A stretch of 64,000 nt of DNA from Streptomyces sp. col6 (lineage in GTDB: Bacteria; Actinomycetota; Actinomycetes; Streptomycetales; Streptomycetaceae). The notes beneath the pieces are model-generated. The model was not told where the DNA came from, searched no databases, and saw only the letters and a list, made by a program, of their open reading frames with translations. Position 1 is the stretch's first letter. Every line of letters begins with the position of its first letter. Positions 9,566 to 17,874 of the stretch are shown in pieces. The stretch spans positions 954,254-1,018,253 of the forward strand of contig NZ_RDBL01000013.1 in NCBI RefSeq assembly GCF_008042035.1. Reading direction: 5' to 3'. The position numbers were made by a program, and so were the translations under genes.

Positions 9566-10021
9566 GTGAAGCTTGACTCCATGTACCAGGAAGTGATCCT
9601 GGACCACTACAAGCACCCCCACGGGCGCGGCCTGCGGGACGGCGACGCCGAGGTGCATCACGTCAATCCGACGTGCGGTGACGAGATCACGTTGCGGGTG
9701 CGGTACGAGGGCGAGACCATCGCCGATGTGAGCTACGAGGGCCAGGGCTGCTCCATCAGCCAGGCCAGCGCCTCCGTACTGAACGAGCTGCTGGTCGGCA
9801 AGGAACTGGGCGAGGCGCAGAAGATCCAGGCCGCGTTCCTGGAGCTGATGCAGTCGAAGGGGCAGCTGGAGCCCGACGACGCGATGGAGGAGGTGCTGGA
9901 GGACGCGATCGCGTTCGCCGGTGTCTCCAAGTACCCGGCCCGGGTCAAGTGCGCGCTGCTGAGCTGGATGGCGTGGAAGGACGCGACGGCGCAGGCGCTG
10001 TCCGAAGGGAAGACCGCATGA
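9566..10021 (+). CDS. sufU: SufU, zinc-dependent sulfur acceptor
   Basis: A 151-residue IscU-fold protein that activates SufS by accepting its persulfide. The three conserved cysteines lie in NPTCGDEI, GQGCSIS and VKCALLSW. The 18-21-residue insertion that separates SufU from scaffold IscU is visible between the second and third (EAQKIQAAFLELMQ to VLEDAIAF). It starts at GTG 9566, and its stop overlaps the next gene start (ATGA). Confidence 0.92.
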   Translation: MKLDSMYQEVILDHYKHPHGRGLRDGDAEVHHVNPTCGDEITLRVRYEGETIADVSYEGQGCSISQASASVLNELLVGKELGEAQKIQAAFLELMQSKGQLEPDDAMEEVLEDAIAFAGVSKYPARVKCALLSWMAWKDATAQALSEGKTA

Positions 10022-10356
10022 GCGACAACGAGACCGTGACGACCAAGCCGGCCTCCGAGGAGGAGGTCCGCGAAGCGCTGTACGACGTGGTCGACCCCGA
10101 GCTGGGCATCGACGTCGTCAACCTGGGGCTGATCTACGGCATCCACATCGACGACGCCAACATCGCCACCCTCGACATGACCCTGACGTCCGCGGCCTGT
10201 CCGCTGACCGATGTCATCGAGGACCAGGCGAAGTCCGCGACGGACGGCATCGTCAGCGAACTCCGGATCAACTGGGTCTGGATGCCCCCGTGGGGCCCCG
10301 ACAAGATCACGGACGACGGCCGCGAGCAGCTGCGCGCGCTGGGCTTCAACGTCTGA
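10018..10356 (+). CDS. sufT: SufT-like metal-sulfur cluster assembly factor (DUF59/MIP18)
   Basis: A 112-residue protein of the MIP18 family, associated with Fe-S protein maturation. The signature DVVDPELGIDVVNLGLIYG lies near residues 20-40, and TSAACPLTDVIEDQ carries the conserved reactive cysteine. Its coupling to sufU by a four-base overlap and the terminator right after it mark it as the last gene of the suf operon. A frame opens earlier at 9949 but lies inside sufU. Confidence 0.9.
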   Translation: MSDNETVTTKPASEEEVREALYDVVDPELGIDVVNLGLIYGIHIDDANIATLDMTLTSAACPLTDVIEDQAKSATDGIVSELRINWVWMPPWGPDKITDDGREQLRALGFNV

Positions 10357-10381
10357 GCGTCCGCGTACCCCGTACGCGCAG

Positions 10382-10411
10382 GAACGGCCCCGGCATCCGC
10401 CGGGGCCGTTC
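10382..10411. terminator. Terminator of the suf operon
   Basis: A 13-bp perfect stem (10382-10394 with 10399-10411) with an ATCC loop lies 25 bases after the last suf stop. Confidence 0.8.
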
Positions 10412-10455
10412 GGCGTAGTGCCCCGCCGGCGGCCGTCGCCTGGCAGACTCGGGTC

Positions 10456-10821
10456 ATGACCCTGCGCTTCTACCAGCTCACCGTCGACGCCCACGACCTG
10501 CCCGCCCAGGCCCGCTTCTGGAGTGCGGCCCTGGACTGGCGGGTCCTCTACGAGGACGAGGACGAGATCGTCATCGGCGCCGACGAGACGGCACTGCCCG
10601 GGATGTGCTTCCTGTCCGTGCCGGAGGACAAGGCGGTCAAGAACCGGCTGCACATCGACCTCTCCCCGGACGACCGGGACGCCGAGGTCGAGCGTCTGAT
10701 CGGGCTCGGTGCCCGGCGCGCCGATGTCGGCCAGACGCCGGACGCGACCTGGGTGGTACTGACCGACCCCGAGGGCAACGAGTTCTGCGTCCTGCGCCCG
10801 AAGAAGACGCTCACCGACTGA
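10456..10821 (+). CDS. VOC (glyoxalase/bleomycin resistance) family protein
   Basis: A 121-residue single-domain protein of the vicinal-oxygen-chelate superfamily. The two beta-alpha-beta-beta-beta modules are visible: YQLTVDAHDLPAQARFWSAAL at the start and a second ending in DPEGNEFCVLRP, the usual C-terminal signature. The possible metal residues are H13 or H-containing RLHIDLSPDD in the second module and the Glu of GNEFC. The substrate is unknown. It follows the suf terminator and faces the membrane protein gene at 10831. Confidence 0.8.
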   Translation: MTLRFYQLTVDAHDLPAQARFWSAALDWRVLYEDEDEIVIGADETALPGMCFLSVPEDKAVKNRLHIDLSPDDRDAEVERLIGLGARRADVGQTPDATWVVLTDPEGNEFCVLRPKKTLTD

Positions 10822-10830
10822 GCCCGGCCG

Positions 10831-11847
10831 CTACGCCGTGTACTGCGGCGGTACGGCGGCTGCCTCGGCGAGCACCGGGCCCAGGTTCTCGGTGCGGATG
10901 CGCCGGTCCACGTAGAGCAGGCCGGTCACCAGCGGCGGGAACACCGCCACGACCAGCTGGCTCACCAGCTGACCGAGCAGCATCAGCACCAGGTATCCGC
11001 TCATCGCGGTGAGGATCGCGGCGGGGCTCGGGTCCTCGCCGAGGCCGACGGAGCCGATCATGCCGGTGAACATGCCGAGGAAGGTGAACGGGATCTGGAT
11101 GACGTAGCTCGCCACGGCGGCGAGGACGCCCGCCAGCAGGGTCACCCCGAAGACCCGCCACCAGGCGCCGCGCATCAGCGTGGCCGAGCGGCGGAGCGAG
11201 GCCACCGGGCCCTGGTCCTCCAGGACGACGGCCGAAGGGGCGAGCGAGAACTTCACCCAGAGCCAGGTGGCCACCGGGACGAAGCCGAGGAAGCAGACCA
11301 CGCCCGCCAGGACCAGGGCCACCGAGCCGTCGCTGTCCATGGCGACCGCGCCGATGATGCCCGCGGTGAGAGCGCCGACGGCCAGCAGCATCGGCACCAT
11401 CGTGATCAGCCCGGTCAGCAGGAGCGCGCCGACCACCGCGGGCATTCGCGCCCAGGCCCGCCGCCAGACCACGGAGAACGTCGTCGGCCGGCCCAGCACC
11501 GCTTCCTGGAGGACCGCCGGAACCGCGGAGTAGACCACGGCCGAGGCCACCACCATCGAGAGGATCGCGAGCAGCGCGACCACGCCGAAGGCGATGAGCA
11601 CCGGGACCAGGTCCCGCGAGGCCGGGTCCTCGTCCCCGTTCAGTGCGAACAGCCGGTCCAGATGGTCCGAGACGGCCGAGTACGCGACGGCGACCGCCGC
11701 GCCCACCACGAGCAGCGCCCCGCCGTAGAGGGCCGCGCCCACCGCGAGCAGCTGCTTGCCGTAGCGGCCCAGGGTGGAGAACGCGCCGCCGAATATCTCC
11801 CCGACGCCCAGCGGCCCCAGAGGTATCACCCCCGGCTTGGGTGCCAT
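10831..11847 (-). CDS. Multi-span membrane protein, possibly frameshifted near its start
   Basis: A 338-residue protein with about six to eight hydrophobic helices in the style of the DUF7544/glycerophosphodiester-phosphodiesterase membrane-domain proteins (GVGEIFGGAFSTLGRYGKQLL at the N-terminus). No catalytic domain is present and the function is unknown. ATG 11847 is the first start in this frame. Upstream, a Gly/Trp/Tyr-rich N-terminal tail typical of homologues is read in another frame from GTG 11938 (VTQDAGWGGGAYGGTPYG) and returns to this frame as GPSGWGGWGGGW. A single extra C around 11875-11880 would explain the break. Confidence 0.72.
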   Translation of the reverse strand: MAPKPGVIPLGPLGVGEIFGGAFSTLGRYGKQLLAVGAALYGGALLVVGAAVAVAYSAVSDHLDRLFALNGDEDPASRDLVPVLIAFGVVALLAILSMVVASAVVYSAVPAVLQEAVLGRPTTFSVVWRRAWARMPAVVGALLLTGLITMVPMLLAVGALTAGIIGAVAMDSDGSVALVLAGVVCFLGFVPVATWLWVKFSLAPSAVVLEDQGPVASLRRSATLMRGAWWRVFGVTLLAGVLAAVASYVIQIPFTFLGMFTGMIGSVGLGEDPSPAAILTAMSGYLVLMLLGQLVSQLVVAVFPPLVTGLLYVDRRIRTENLGPVLAEAAAVPPQYTA

Positions 11848-12031
11848 CCAGCCGCCGCCCCAGCCGCCCCACCCGGACGGGTCCCCCGTACGGCGTGCCT
11901 CCGTAGGCCCCGCCGCCCCACCCTGCGTCCTGCGTCACTGCTGCTCCGTCGGTCCGTCGATCATGTACTGGACGGACCACGGTAGCGCCCCGGGATTCCG
12001 ATGACTCCGGCCGTGCGCGGGCAGCCGTTGC

Positions 12032-12043
12032 GTACACTTGTAC
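12032..12043. promoter_or_regulatory. Palindromic operator over the SMR gene start
   Basis: GTACA-CT-TGTAC is a 12-bp palindrome ending two bases before the SMR ATG. TACACT (12033-12038) inside it fits a -10 box, which would place the transcript start at or next to the ATG, giving a leaderless mRNA. The TetR protein encoded in the same operon is the obvious candidate to bind here. Confidence 0.55.
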
Positions 12044-12045
12044 AC

Positions 12046-12366
12046 ATGGGATACGGACTGCTCGCCGCGGCCATAGCGGCGGAGGTGGCGGGGACGACCG
12101 CCATGAAGTACAGCGAGGGATTCACCCGGCTGTGGCCCTCGCTGATCACCGTCGCCGGCTATCTGCTGGCCTTCTCCCTGCTGGCCCGGACCCTGAAGAC
12201 CCTGTCGGTGGGCACCGCCTACGCGATCTGGGCGGGCGTCGGCACCGCCGCCGTCGCCCTCATCGGCATGGTGTTCCTGGGGGAGTCCGCCGGCCCGCTG
12301 AAGGTGGCGGGGGTGCTGCTGGTCATCGCCGGTGTGGTGGTGCTCAACCTGGGCGGGGCGCACTGA
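12046..12366 (+). CDS. Small multidrug resistance (SMR/EmrE-QacE) efflux protein
   Basis: A 106-residue protein with four membrane helices, the length and layout of SMR proton-coupled exporters of cationic compounds. The essential membrane glutamate is E13 in AAIAAEVAGTTAMKYSEGF, and the motif YAIWAGVGTA in helix 3 is the family signature. It probably works as an antiparallel dimer in the cytoplasmic membrane. The stop overlaps the ATG of the TetR gene, so pump and regulator are coupled. The start is unusual: no ribosome site precedes it. Confidence 0.9.
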   Translation: MGYGLLAAAIAAEVAGTTAMKYSEGFTRLWPSLITVAGYLLAFSLLARTLKTLSVGTAYAIWAGVGTAAVALIGMVFLGESAGPLKVAGVLLVIAGVVVLNLGGAH

Positions 12367-12902
12367 TGGCACGGCGGTACGACCCCGAGCGGCGCTCCCG
12401 GATCATCGACGCGGCGATCCGGGTGGTCGGCGAGCGGGGCATCGCCGGGCTCAGCCACCGCTCCGTCGCCGCCGAGGCCGACGTGCCGCTCGGCTCGACG
12501 ACGTACCACTTCGCCTCGCTCGACGAGCTGCTGACCGCCGCCCTGCGCCGGACCAACGAGAACTTCGCCGCCGTCCTGCGCGGGAGCCGGGCTCTGGCGG
12601 ACCCGGACGCCGACCTCGCGGCCGAACTGGCCCGGCTGCTGGGGCGGTTCTTCGCCGGCGGCCGCGGCCGGGCCGAGCTGGAGTACGAGCTGTACCTCGC
12701 CGCCCTGCGCAGGCCCGCCCTGCGCCCGGTCGCCGCCGAGTGGACCGACGCCACCGCCGCCCTGCTGCAGCCGCGCACCGGCCCGGGAACCGCGCGGGCG
12801 CTGGTCGCCCTGATGGACGGCATCTGTCTCCAGGTGCTCCTCACCGGCGGCGAGTACGACGAGGCGTACGCCCGCGAGATGCTGGGCCGAGTCGCCGGCT
12901 GA
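12366..12902 (+). CDS. TetR-family regulator coupled to the SMR pump
   Basis: A 178-residue regulator with an N-terminal helix-turn-helix (about residues 10-55: IIDAAIRVVGERGIAGLSHRSVAAEADVP is the region, with the recognition part GSTTYHFASLDEL). The C-terminal alpha-helical ligand domain is short. It is translated from an ATG overlapping the pump stop (TGATG). By family habit it represses its own operon and lets go when a pump substrate binds. The palindrome at 12032-12043 is the likely site. Confidence 0.85.
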   Translation: MARRYDPERRSRIIDAAIRVVGERGIAGLSHRSVAAEADVPLGSTTYHFASLDELLTAALRRTNENFAAVLRGSRALADPDADLAAELARLLGRFFAGGRGRAELEYELYLAALRRPALRPVAAEWTDATAALLQPRTGPGTARALVALMDGICLQVLLTGGEYDEAYAREMLGRVAG

Positions 12903-12917
12903 GGGCGTCCGGCGCGG

Positions 12918-13799
12918 TCAGCGGCCGTCGGCCTCCCGCACCGCCGCCAGGGCGGTCCGCACGCTGTCCTCGATGTCCGTGACCGGGTACAGCACCTCGC
13001 GGACCGTGCGCTCCCGGTCCACCACCAGGGTCAGCCGCTTGGCGCGGACGACTCCGCCGGCGCGGAACGTCGGCAGGCGCAGTGCGGCGGTCAGTTCCAG
13101 GTCGGCGTCCGACAGGAGCGGGAAGCGCAGCCGCTCGGCCTCGGCGAACGCCTGCTGTTCGTCGGGGCGTTGCGTGGAGACGCCGTGCACGCTCGCGCCC
13201 GCCGCCGTGAAGTCCGCCAGCCGGTCGCGGTAGGTGCACGATTCGAGCGTGCAGCCGCGGGCTCCGGGGATGCCGGACCAGCCGGGCGGATAGGACTCCT
13301 GGCGGGCGTAGGCCCCGGGGAAGAAGTACAGGACGGTGTACGGGGTGCCGGCCACCGGGTCCTGGCTGCCGCCGGTGCTCCGGGCCAGGGTCAGTTCCGG
13401 CACCCGGGTGCCGCGCAGTGCGTGCACCCGCGCGGCCTCCCGTGAGGACTCCTCCGTGGTCGCCATCGCCTCCCCGTCTCCCATCACCCACGCGTCGCCC
13501 CAGTCCTGGAGCGCGATCAGTACCGGCAGCAGGGCGCGGCCGCGCGGGGTCAGCCGGTACTCGTACCGCACCGGCCGCTCCTGGTACGGCTCGCGGGTCA
13601 GGACCCCCGCGTCGACCAGCAGCCGCAGCCGTTCCGTGAGGACCTTCCGGGAGACGCCCAGTTCCCGCTGGAGCGCGTCGAACCGGTGCACCCCGCGTGC
13701 GGTGTCCCGCACGATCAGCAGGGTCCACCAGTCGCCGACCACGTCGAGCGCCTGCGCGATGGCGCAGTCCGCGTCGGCCTGGCTGATGCGCTGGGGCAT
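12918..13799 (-). CDS. HxlR regulator fused to a PrxQ-like peroxiredoxin
   Basis: A 293-residue two-domain protein. Residues 1-105 are an HxlR winged-helix domain (DVVGDWWTLLIVRDTARGVHR) with the conserved N-terminal cysteine C12 that senses oxidants in relatives such as YodB and HypR. Residues about 125-290 are a thioredoxin-fold peroxidase with RGCTLESC, giving a peroxidatic C183 and a resolving C188 five residues on, as in PrxQ/BCP. ATG 13799 is chosen over upstream ATGs because GAGGAGG stands six bases before it. It is divergent from an MFS transporter gene, which it probably controls. Coupling oxidant sensing and removal in one chain is an inference. Confidence 0.85.
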   Translation of the reverse strand: MPQRISQADADCAIAQALDVVGDWWTLLIVRDTARGVHRFDALQRELGVSRKVLTERLRLLVDAGVLTREPYQERPVRYEYRLTPRGRALLPVLIALQDWGDAWVMGDGEAMATTEESSREAARVHALRGTRVPELTLARSTGGSQDPVAGTPYTVLYFFPGAYARQESYPPGWSGIPGARGCTLESCTYRDRLADFTAAGASVHGVSTQRPDEQQAFAEAERLRFPLLSDADLELTAALRLPTFRAGGVVRAKRLTLVVDRERTVREVLYPVTDIEDSVRTALAAVREADGR

Positions 13800-13847
13800 G
13801 GGGCCTCCTCGATCGTCCGGGGCTGCCATTGAACTCCATCGGCCACG

Positions 13848-13894
13848 TTGACCTGCGGAATGCATGCTGCCATAGTCAGTTTCCAAAAGGAACT
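13848..13894 (+). promoter_or_regulatory. Promoter and inverted repeat between the HxlR-peroxiredoxin and MFS genes
   Basis: TTGACC (13848-13853) and CATAGT (13871-13876), 17 bases apart, fit a promoter for the MFS gene with a start near 13883. AGTTTCC-AAAA-GGAACT (13878-13894) is an imperfect inverted repeat at that start and is a candidate HxlR operator. Confidence 0.45.
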
Positions 13895-13927
13895 CACTCG
13901 GGGTTCCGCTGGGGGAGGGTGCTTCGG

Positions 13928-15169
13928 ATGGGGATGCTGACGGGCGTTCCGCGCACAGTGCGGCTGCTCGCCCTCGGGGCGTTCTTCAACGCGATGGTGA
14001 GCTTCACCTTCGTCTACCTCTTCGTCTATCTGACGGGCCCGCGCGGGCTCACCGTCCCCCAGGCCGGGCTGCTCACCGGCATCGGCGGCATCGGGCTGGT
14101 CGCGGGCAACTTCACCGGCGGCTGGTTCGGCGACCGCTACGGGCACCGCCGGATGCTGCTGCTCGGCTCCTGCGCCGGCGGCGCCGTGCTCGTCGCCCTG
14201 CCGGTGCTGCCGCTCCCCGCCCTGTACGCGGTCCTGCCGCTCGCCCAGTACGCCACCGGCGTGGTGCGCGCCGCGAACTCCGCGCTGGTGGCCGTCTCCG
14301 TGCCCGGGGGCGGCCGGCGCCAGAGCTTCGCGCTGACCCGCTTCGCCTCCAACGGCGGCTTCACCGTCGGACCGCCCGTGGGCGCCCTGATCGCCGCCCG
14401 TTTCTCGTACGACTGGCTGTTCCTCCTCGACGGCGTGGGCACCCTGCTCCTCGCCTGCTACGCGGCCCGCATCCTCCCCGCCCGGGGCACCGCGCACTCC
14501 CGCCCCGCGCCCCCGCCGCCCGGCGCGCCGGGGCTGTGGCGCGAACTGCGGGCCAGGCCCGCCGTGCCGGTGCTGCTCGCCGCGATCGTCTGCGTGGACC
14601 TCGTATACCGCCAGCAGTACTCCACCCTGCCGGTCTTCCTCGCGGACCACGGCCACGGCACCGCCTTCTACGGCTGGCTCATCGCCGTCAACGGCGGGGT
14701 CATCCTCTGCCTGGAACTGCCCGCCGCCCACGCCCTGCGCGCCCGTGCGCCGCTGGGCATCGTCGGTACCGGGCTGCTGCTGGTCGGGGCCGGGTACGCG
14801 CTGCTGATCCCCGGGGACGGGGCCGCCTTCGCCGTCCTGATGATGGTCTCCCTGACCCTCGGCGAGATCCTGTACAAGACCACCGCCACGGCGTACGTCG
14901 CCGACCAGGCCCCCGCACACGCGCAGGGCCGCTTCCAGAGCCTGTACGCGGGCGCCTCCATCAGCGGCCAGGTCCTCGCCCCGCCGCTGGGCGGCGCCCT
15001 CTACGCCACCGCCCCCGCACTGCTCTGGCCCGCCTGTGCGGTGCTGGCGTGTCTGGCGGGCTGCGCGGTGCTCGCCGCGCGGCGGCTGCCCGTGTCCCCC
15101 GTGCCGGTGCCGGCGGCGCGACGCCCGGACGCTGAGACCGGTTCGCCCGCGCGGCCCCGCTCCGGTTAG
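13928..15169 (+). CDS. MFS transporter
   Basis: A 413-residue major facilitator protein with about twelve membrane helices. The loop 2-3 motif GGWFGDRYGHRRMLLLG is the MFS A-like motif. It has no signal of substrate, but the layout resembles drug or metabolite exporters. ATG 13928 follows GGGGGAGGG by eight bases. It is divergent from the HxlR-peroxiredoxin fusion and ends ten bases before dapD, so read-through into dapD is possible. The C-terminal 25 residues are Pro/Arg-rich and cytoplasmic. Confidence 0.85.
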   Translation: MGMLTGVPRTVRLLALGAFFNAMVSFTFVYLFVYLTGPRGLTVPQAGLLTGIGGIGLVAGNFTGGWFGDRYGHRRMLLLGSCAGGAVLVALPVLPLPALYAVLPLAQYATGVVRAANSALVAVSVPGGGRRQSFALTRFASNGGFTVGPPVGALIAARFSYDWLFLLDGVGTLLLACYAARILPARGTAHSRPAPPPPGAPGLWRELRARPAVPVLLAAIVCVDLVYRQQYSTLPVFLADHGHGTAFYGWLIAVNGGVILCLELPAAHALRARAPLGIVGTGLLLVGAGYALLIPGDGAAFAVLMMVSLTLGEILYKTTATAYVADQAPAHAQGRFQSLYAGASISGQVLAPPLGGALYATAPALLWPACAVLACLAGCAVLAARRLPVSPVPVPAARRPDAETGSPARPRSG

Positions 15170-15179
15170 GTTTCTGGTC

Positions 15180-16169
15180 ATGACCGACACGACTTCCACC
15201 CGCACCACCGGCGCCGTCGCCGCCGGCCTCGCCACCATCGCCGGCGACGGTTCCGTCCTCGACACCTGGTTCCCCGCCCCCGAGCTCACCGCCGAGCCCG
15301 GCCCCGCCGGAACCGAGCGGCTCGACCCCGACCAGGCCGTCAACCTGCTCGGCGAGGGCGCCGCCAAGGCCATCGGCGTGGACGCCCGCCGCGGGGTCGA
15401 GGTCGTCGCCGTGCGCACGGTCATCGCCTCGCTCGACGACAAGCCGCTCGACGCCCACGACGTCTACCTGCGCCTGCACCTGCTCTCGCACCGCCTGGTC
15501 CAGCCGCACGGGCAGAACCTGGACGGCATCTTCGGCCACCTCGCCAACGTCGCCTGGACCGCGCTCGGCCCGGTGGCCGTCGACGACCTGGAGAAGGTGC
15601 GGCTCAACGCCCGCGCCGAGGGCCTGCACCTCCAGGTCACCTCCGTGGACAAGTTCCCGCGCATGACGGACTACGTGGCGCCGAAGGGCGTGCGGATCGC
15701 CGACGCCGACCGGGTGCGCCTCGGCGCGCACCTCGCCTCCGGCACGACCGTCATGCACGAGGGCTTCGTCAACTTCAACGCCGGCACGCTCGGCACGTCC
15801 ATGGTCGAGGGCCGCATCTCCGCCGGCGTCGTCATCGGTGACGGCTCGGACATCGGCGGCGGCGCCTCCACGATGGGCATGCTCTCCGGCGGCGGCAAGG
15901 AGCGCATCGTGATCGGCGAGCGCTGCCTGGTCGGCGCGGAGGCCGGGGTCGGCATCGCGCTCGGCGACGAGTGCGTCGTCGAGGCCGGTCTCTACGTCAC
16001 CGCCGGCACGCGCGTCACCATGCCGGACGGCCAGGTGGTCAAGGCCCGCGAGCTCTCCGGGGCCTCGAACATCCTCTTCCGCCGCAACTCGGTCACCGGC
16101 ACCGTCGAGGCCCGCCCGAACAACGCGGTCTGGGACGGCCTCAACGACGTCCTGCACAGCAACGACTGA
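15180..16169 (+). CDS. dapD: Tetrahydrodipicolinate N-succinyltransferase
   Basis: A 329-residue enzyme that transfers succinyl from succinyl-CoA to tetrahydrodipicolinate in the meso-diaminopimelate and lysine pathway. The C-terminal half has the left-handed beta-helix hexapeptide repeats, ending in SGASNILFRRNSVTG. The N-terminal domain (VLDTWFPAPEL...LDPDQAVNLL) is of the actinobacterial group. ATG 15180 lies ten bases after the MFS stop. It is convergent with a dapA-type gene for the step before it, with only 13 bases between the stops and no clear terminator. Confidence 0.93.
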   Translation: MTDTTSTRTTGAVAAGLATIAGDGSVLDTWFPAPELTAEPGPAGTERLDPDQAVNLLGEGAAKAIGVDARRGVEVVAVRTVIASLDDKPLDAHDVYLRLHLLSHRLVQPHGQNLDGIFGHLANVAWTALGPVAVDDLEKVRLNARAEGLHLQVTSVDKFPRMTDYVAPKGVRIADADRVRLGAHLASGTTVMHEGFVNFNAGTLGTSMVEGRISAGVVIGDGSDIGGGASTMGMLSGGGKERIVIGERCLVGAEAGVGIALGDECVVEAGLYVTAGTRVTMPDGQVVKARELSGASNILFRRNSVTGTVEARPNNAVWDGLNDVLHSND

Positions 16170-16182
16170 GGCCGGACAGGCC

Positions 16183-17076
16183 CTAAGCGGGGACAAGCAG
16201 TTCCTCGTACGCCGCACGCAGCCCGTCGGACGCCTCGCGCCCGGCGGGCTGCAGCGGTTCGCGCACCGGCCCCGCGGCCAGCAGCGCCTTCGCCGTGACC
16301 GTGCCGGGCAGCCCGGACGCCATCATCAGCGCGGTCAGCGGGGCCAGCCGCGCGTTCAGCCGGGCGGCCCCGTCGGTGTCCCCGGCGTCGAAGGCGTCCA
16401 GCACCGCCCGCATCCGGCCCGGCACCACGTTGGCGACCGTGCTGACGTACCCCGCGCCGCCCAGCGCGTACAGCGGCAGGTTCAGCTCCTCGCAGCCCGA
16501 GTAGTAGGCGAGCCCGCCGGCCGCGATCACCCGCGTCGCCGCCAGCAGGTCCTGCGCGCAGTCCTTCACCGCGACGATGCGCGGGTGCTCCGCCAGCCGC
16601 AGCATGGTCTCCGGCTCGATGCGGGTGCCGGTGCGGCCGGGGATGTCGTACAGCATCACGGGCAGGCCCGCCGCGTCGGCGATGCGGCGGAAGTGCGCCT
16701 CCACGGCCGCCTGCGGGGGCCTGCTGTAGTACGGGGTCACCACCAGGAGCCCGTCCGCGCCCGCCCGTTCGGCCTGGCGCGCCAGCTCGATCGTGTGCCG
16801 GGTGTCCGAGGTGCCGACGCCCGCGACCAGCGGCACGGCCGGGCCGACCGCCTCGCGCACCACGCGCAGCAGGTCCGCCTTCTCCGCGTCGGACGTGGTC
16901 GGGGACTCGCCGGTCGTACCGCTGAGCACCAGCCCGTCGCAGCCGCCCGCGACCAGGGCGGCGGCGTGCGCGGCCGCCGCCTCCCGGTCGAGGGCGTCGT
17001 CGGCGGTGAACGGGGTGATCATGGCGCAGAGGGCGCGGCCGAAGGGGCGCGGGCGCGAAGGTGCGGAAGGCGTCAT
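16183..17076 (-). CDS. dapA: 4-Hydroxy-tetrahydrodipicolinate synthase (DHDPS)
   Basis: A 297-residue (beta/alpha)8 aldolase joining pyruvate and aspartate semialdehyde, the first committed step to diaminopimelate and lysine. The Schiff-base lysine is K171 in IVAVKDCAQD. The catalytic tyrosine is in MLYDIPGRTG, and the carboxylate-binding GTTGES loop is intact, which favours true DHDPS over sialic acid lyase or other relatives. The arginine of GRTG is also kept. ATG 17076 starts after an unremarkable leader. Streptomycetes often carry more than one copy; this may be a second copy. Confidence 0.85.
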   Translation of the reverse strand: MTPSAPSRPRPFGRALCAMITPFTADDALDREAAAAHAAALVAGGCDGLVLSGTTGESPTTSDAEKADLLRVVREAVGPAVPLVAGVGTSDTRHTIELARQAERAGADGLLVVTPYYSRPPQAAVEAHFRRIADAAGLPVMLYDIPGRTGTRIEPETMLRLAEHPRIVAVKDCAQDLLAATRVIAAGGLAYYSGCEELNLPLYALGGAGYVSTVANVVPGRMRAVLDAFDAGDTDGAARLNARLAPLTALMMASGLPGTVTAKALLAAGPVREPLQPAGREASDGLRAAYEELLVPA

Positions 17077-17188
17077 TCCTGAAGTGTCGGCCCGCCGGAC
17101 CGTGAAGGTCTACTTAGATCTTCTGCGGGTGAAGGTGAAGCAACGCTCAATCGTGTTCCGGGAGCCGGGGCTCGGGCGGCCCGAGCGC

Positions 17189-17632
17189 TCAGAGGGCGAG
17201 CTTGAAGCCCTCGTGGCTCGCGGTGAACCCCAGCGAGGCGTAGAAGCGGTGCGCGTCCGTCCGGCTCCGGTTGCTGGTCAGCTGCACCAGCCCGCAGCCG
17301 CGCTGCCGGGCCCGCTCGACCGCCTGCTCCATCAGCCGCCGCCCCAGGCCGCCGCCCCGGCGGTCCGCCCTGATCCGCACCGCCTCGATCAGCGCCCGCT
17401 CCGCGCCGCCCTTGCCGAGCCCCGGGATGTAGGTGGCCTGAAGACAGCCCACCACCGTCCCGCCGTCCTCCAGCACCAGGATCTCGTTGCGCGGGTCGGC
17501 CGTGATGTCGGCGAACGCCTTCTCGTGCGCCTCACCGACGACGAGCGACGCGGGATCCACCACCGCCTCCTCGTCGGCGAGCAGAGCGAGCACGGCGGGC
17601 AGGTCGCAGCGGGTGGCGGTACGCAGAGTCAC
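17189..17632 (-). CDS. GNAT family N-acetyltransferase
   Basis: A 147-residue single-domain acetyltransferase. The acetyl-CoA loop is RRGGGLGRRLMEQAVERA, and the C-terminal QLTSNRSRTDAHRFYASLGF is typical of the family. The start is GTG 17632. The 112-bp gap to dapA contains no clear regulatory element. The acceptor is unknown; the sequence resembles small-molecule rather than ribosomal acetyltransferases. Confidence 0.85.
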   Translation of the reverse strand: MTLRTATRCDLPAVLALLADEEAVVDPASLVVGEAHEKAFADITADPRNEILVLEDGGTVVGCLQATYIPGLGKGGAERALIEAVRIRADRRGGGLGRRLMEQAVERARQRGCGLVQLTSNRSRTDAHRFYASLGFTASHEGFKLAL

Positions 17633-17874
17633 GCCCCGGATTCTGGCACGGCGGCGGCGGGGGAGCCGCCCCGGACCGGGGCGCCGGGGGCGGTGCCCGC
17701 ATTCCGGTCGGCACGCGGCGAAATGCGTCTACGCTTAGGGCGTGTTCCGGATGTTCCACCCGCCCCGCCACGGGCGCCGGGCGGACGGCAAGGCCCCGCG
17801 GCACACGTCCTGAGCCGCCCGGCCCGTATCCGGCCCGGCGGCCGAAACCCCGTACGTTCCGAGGAGACCCCCTG

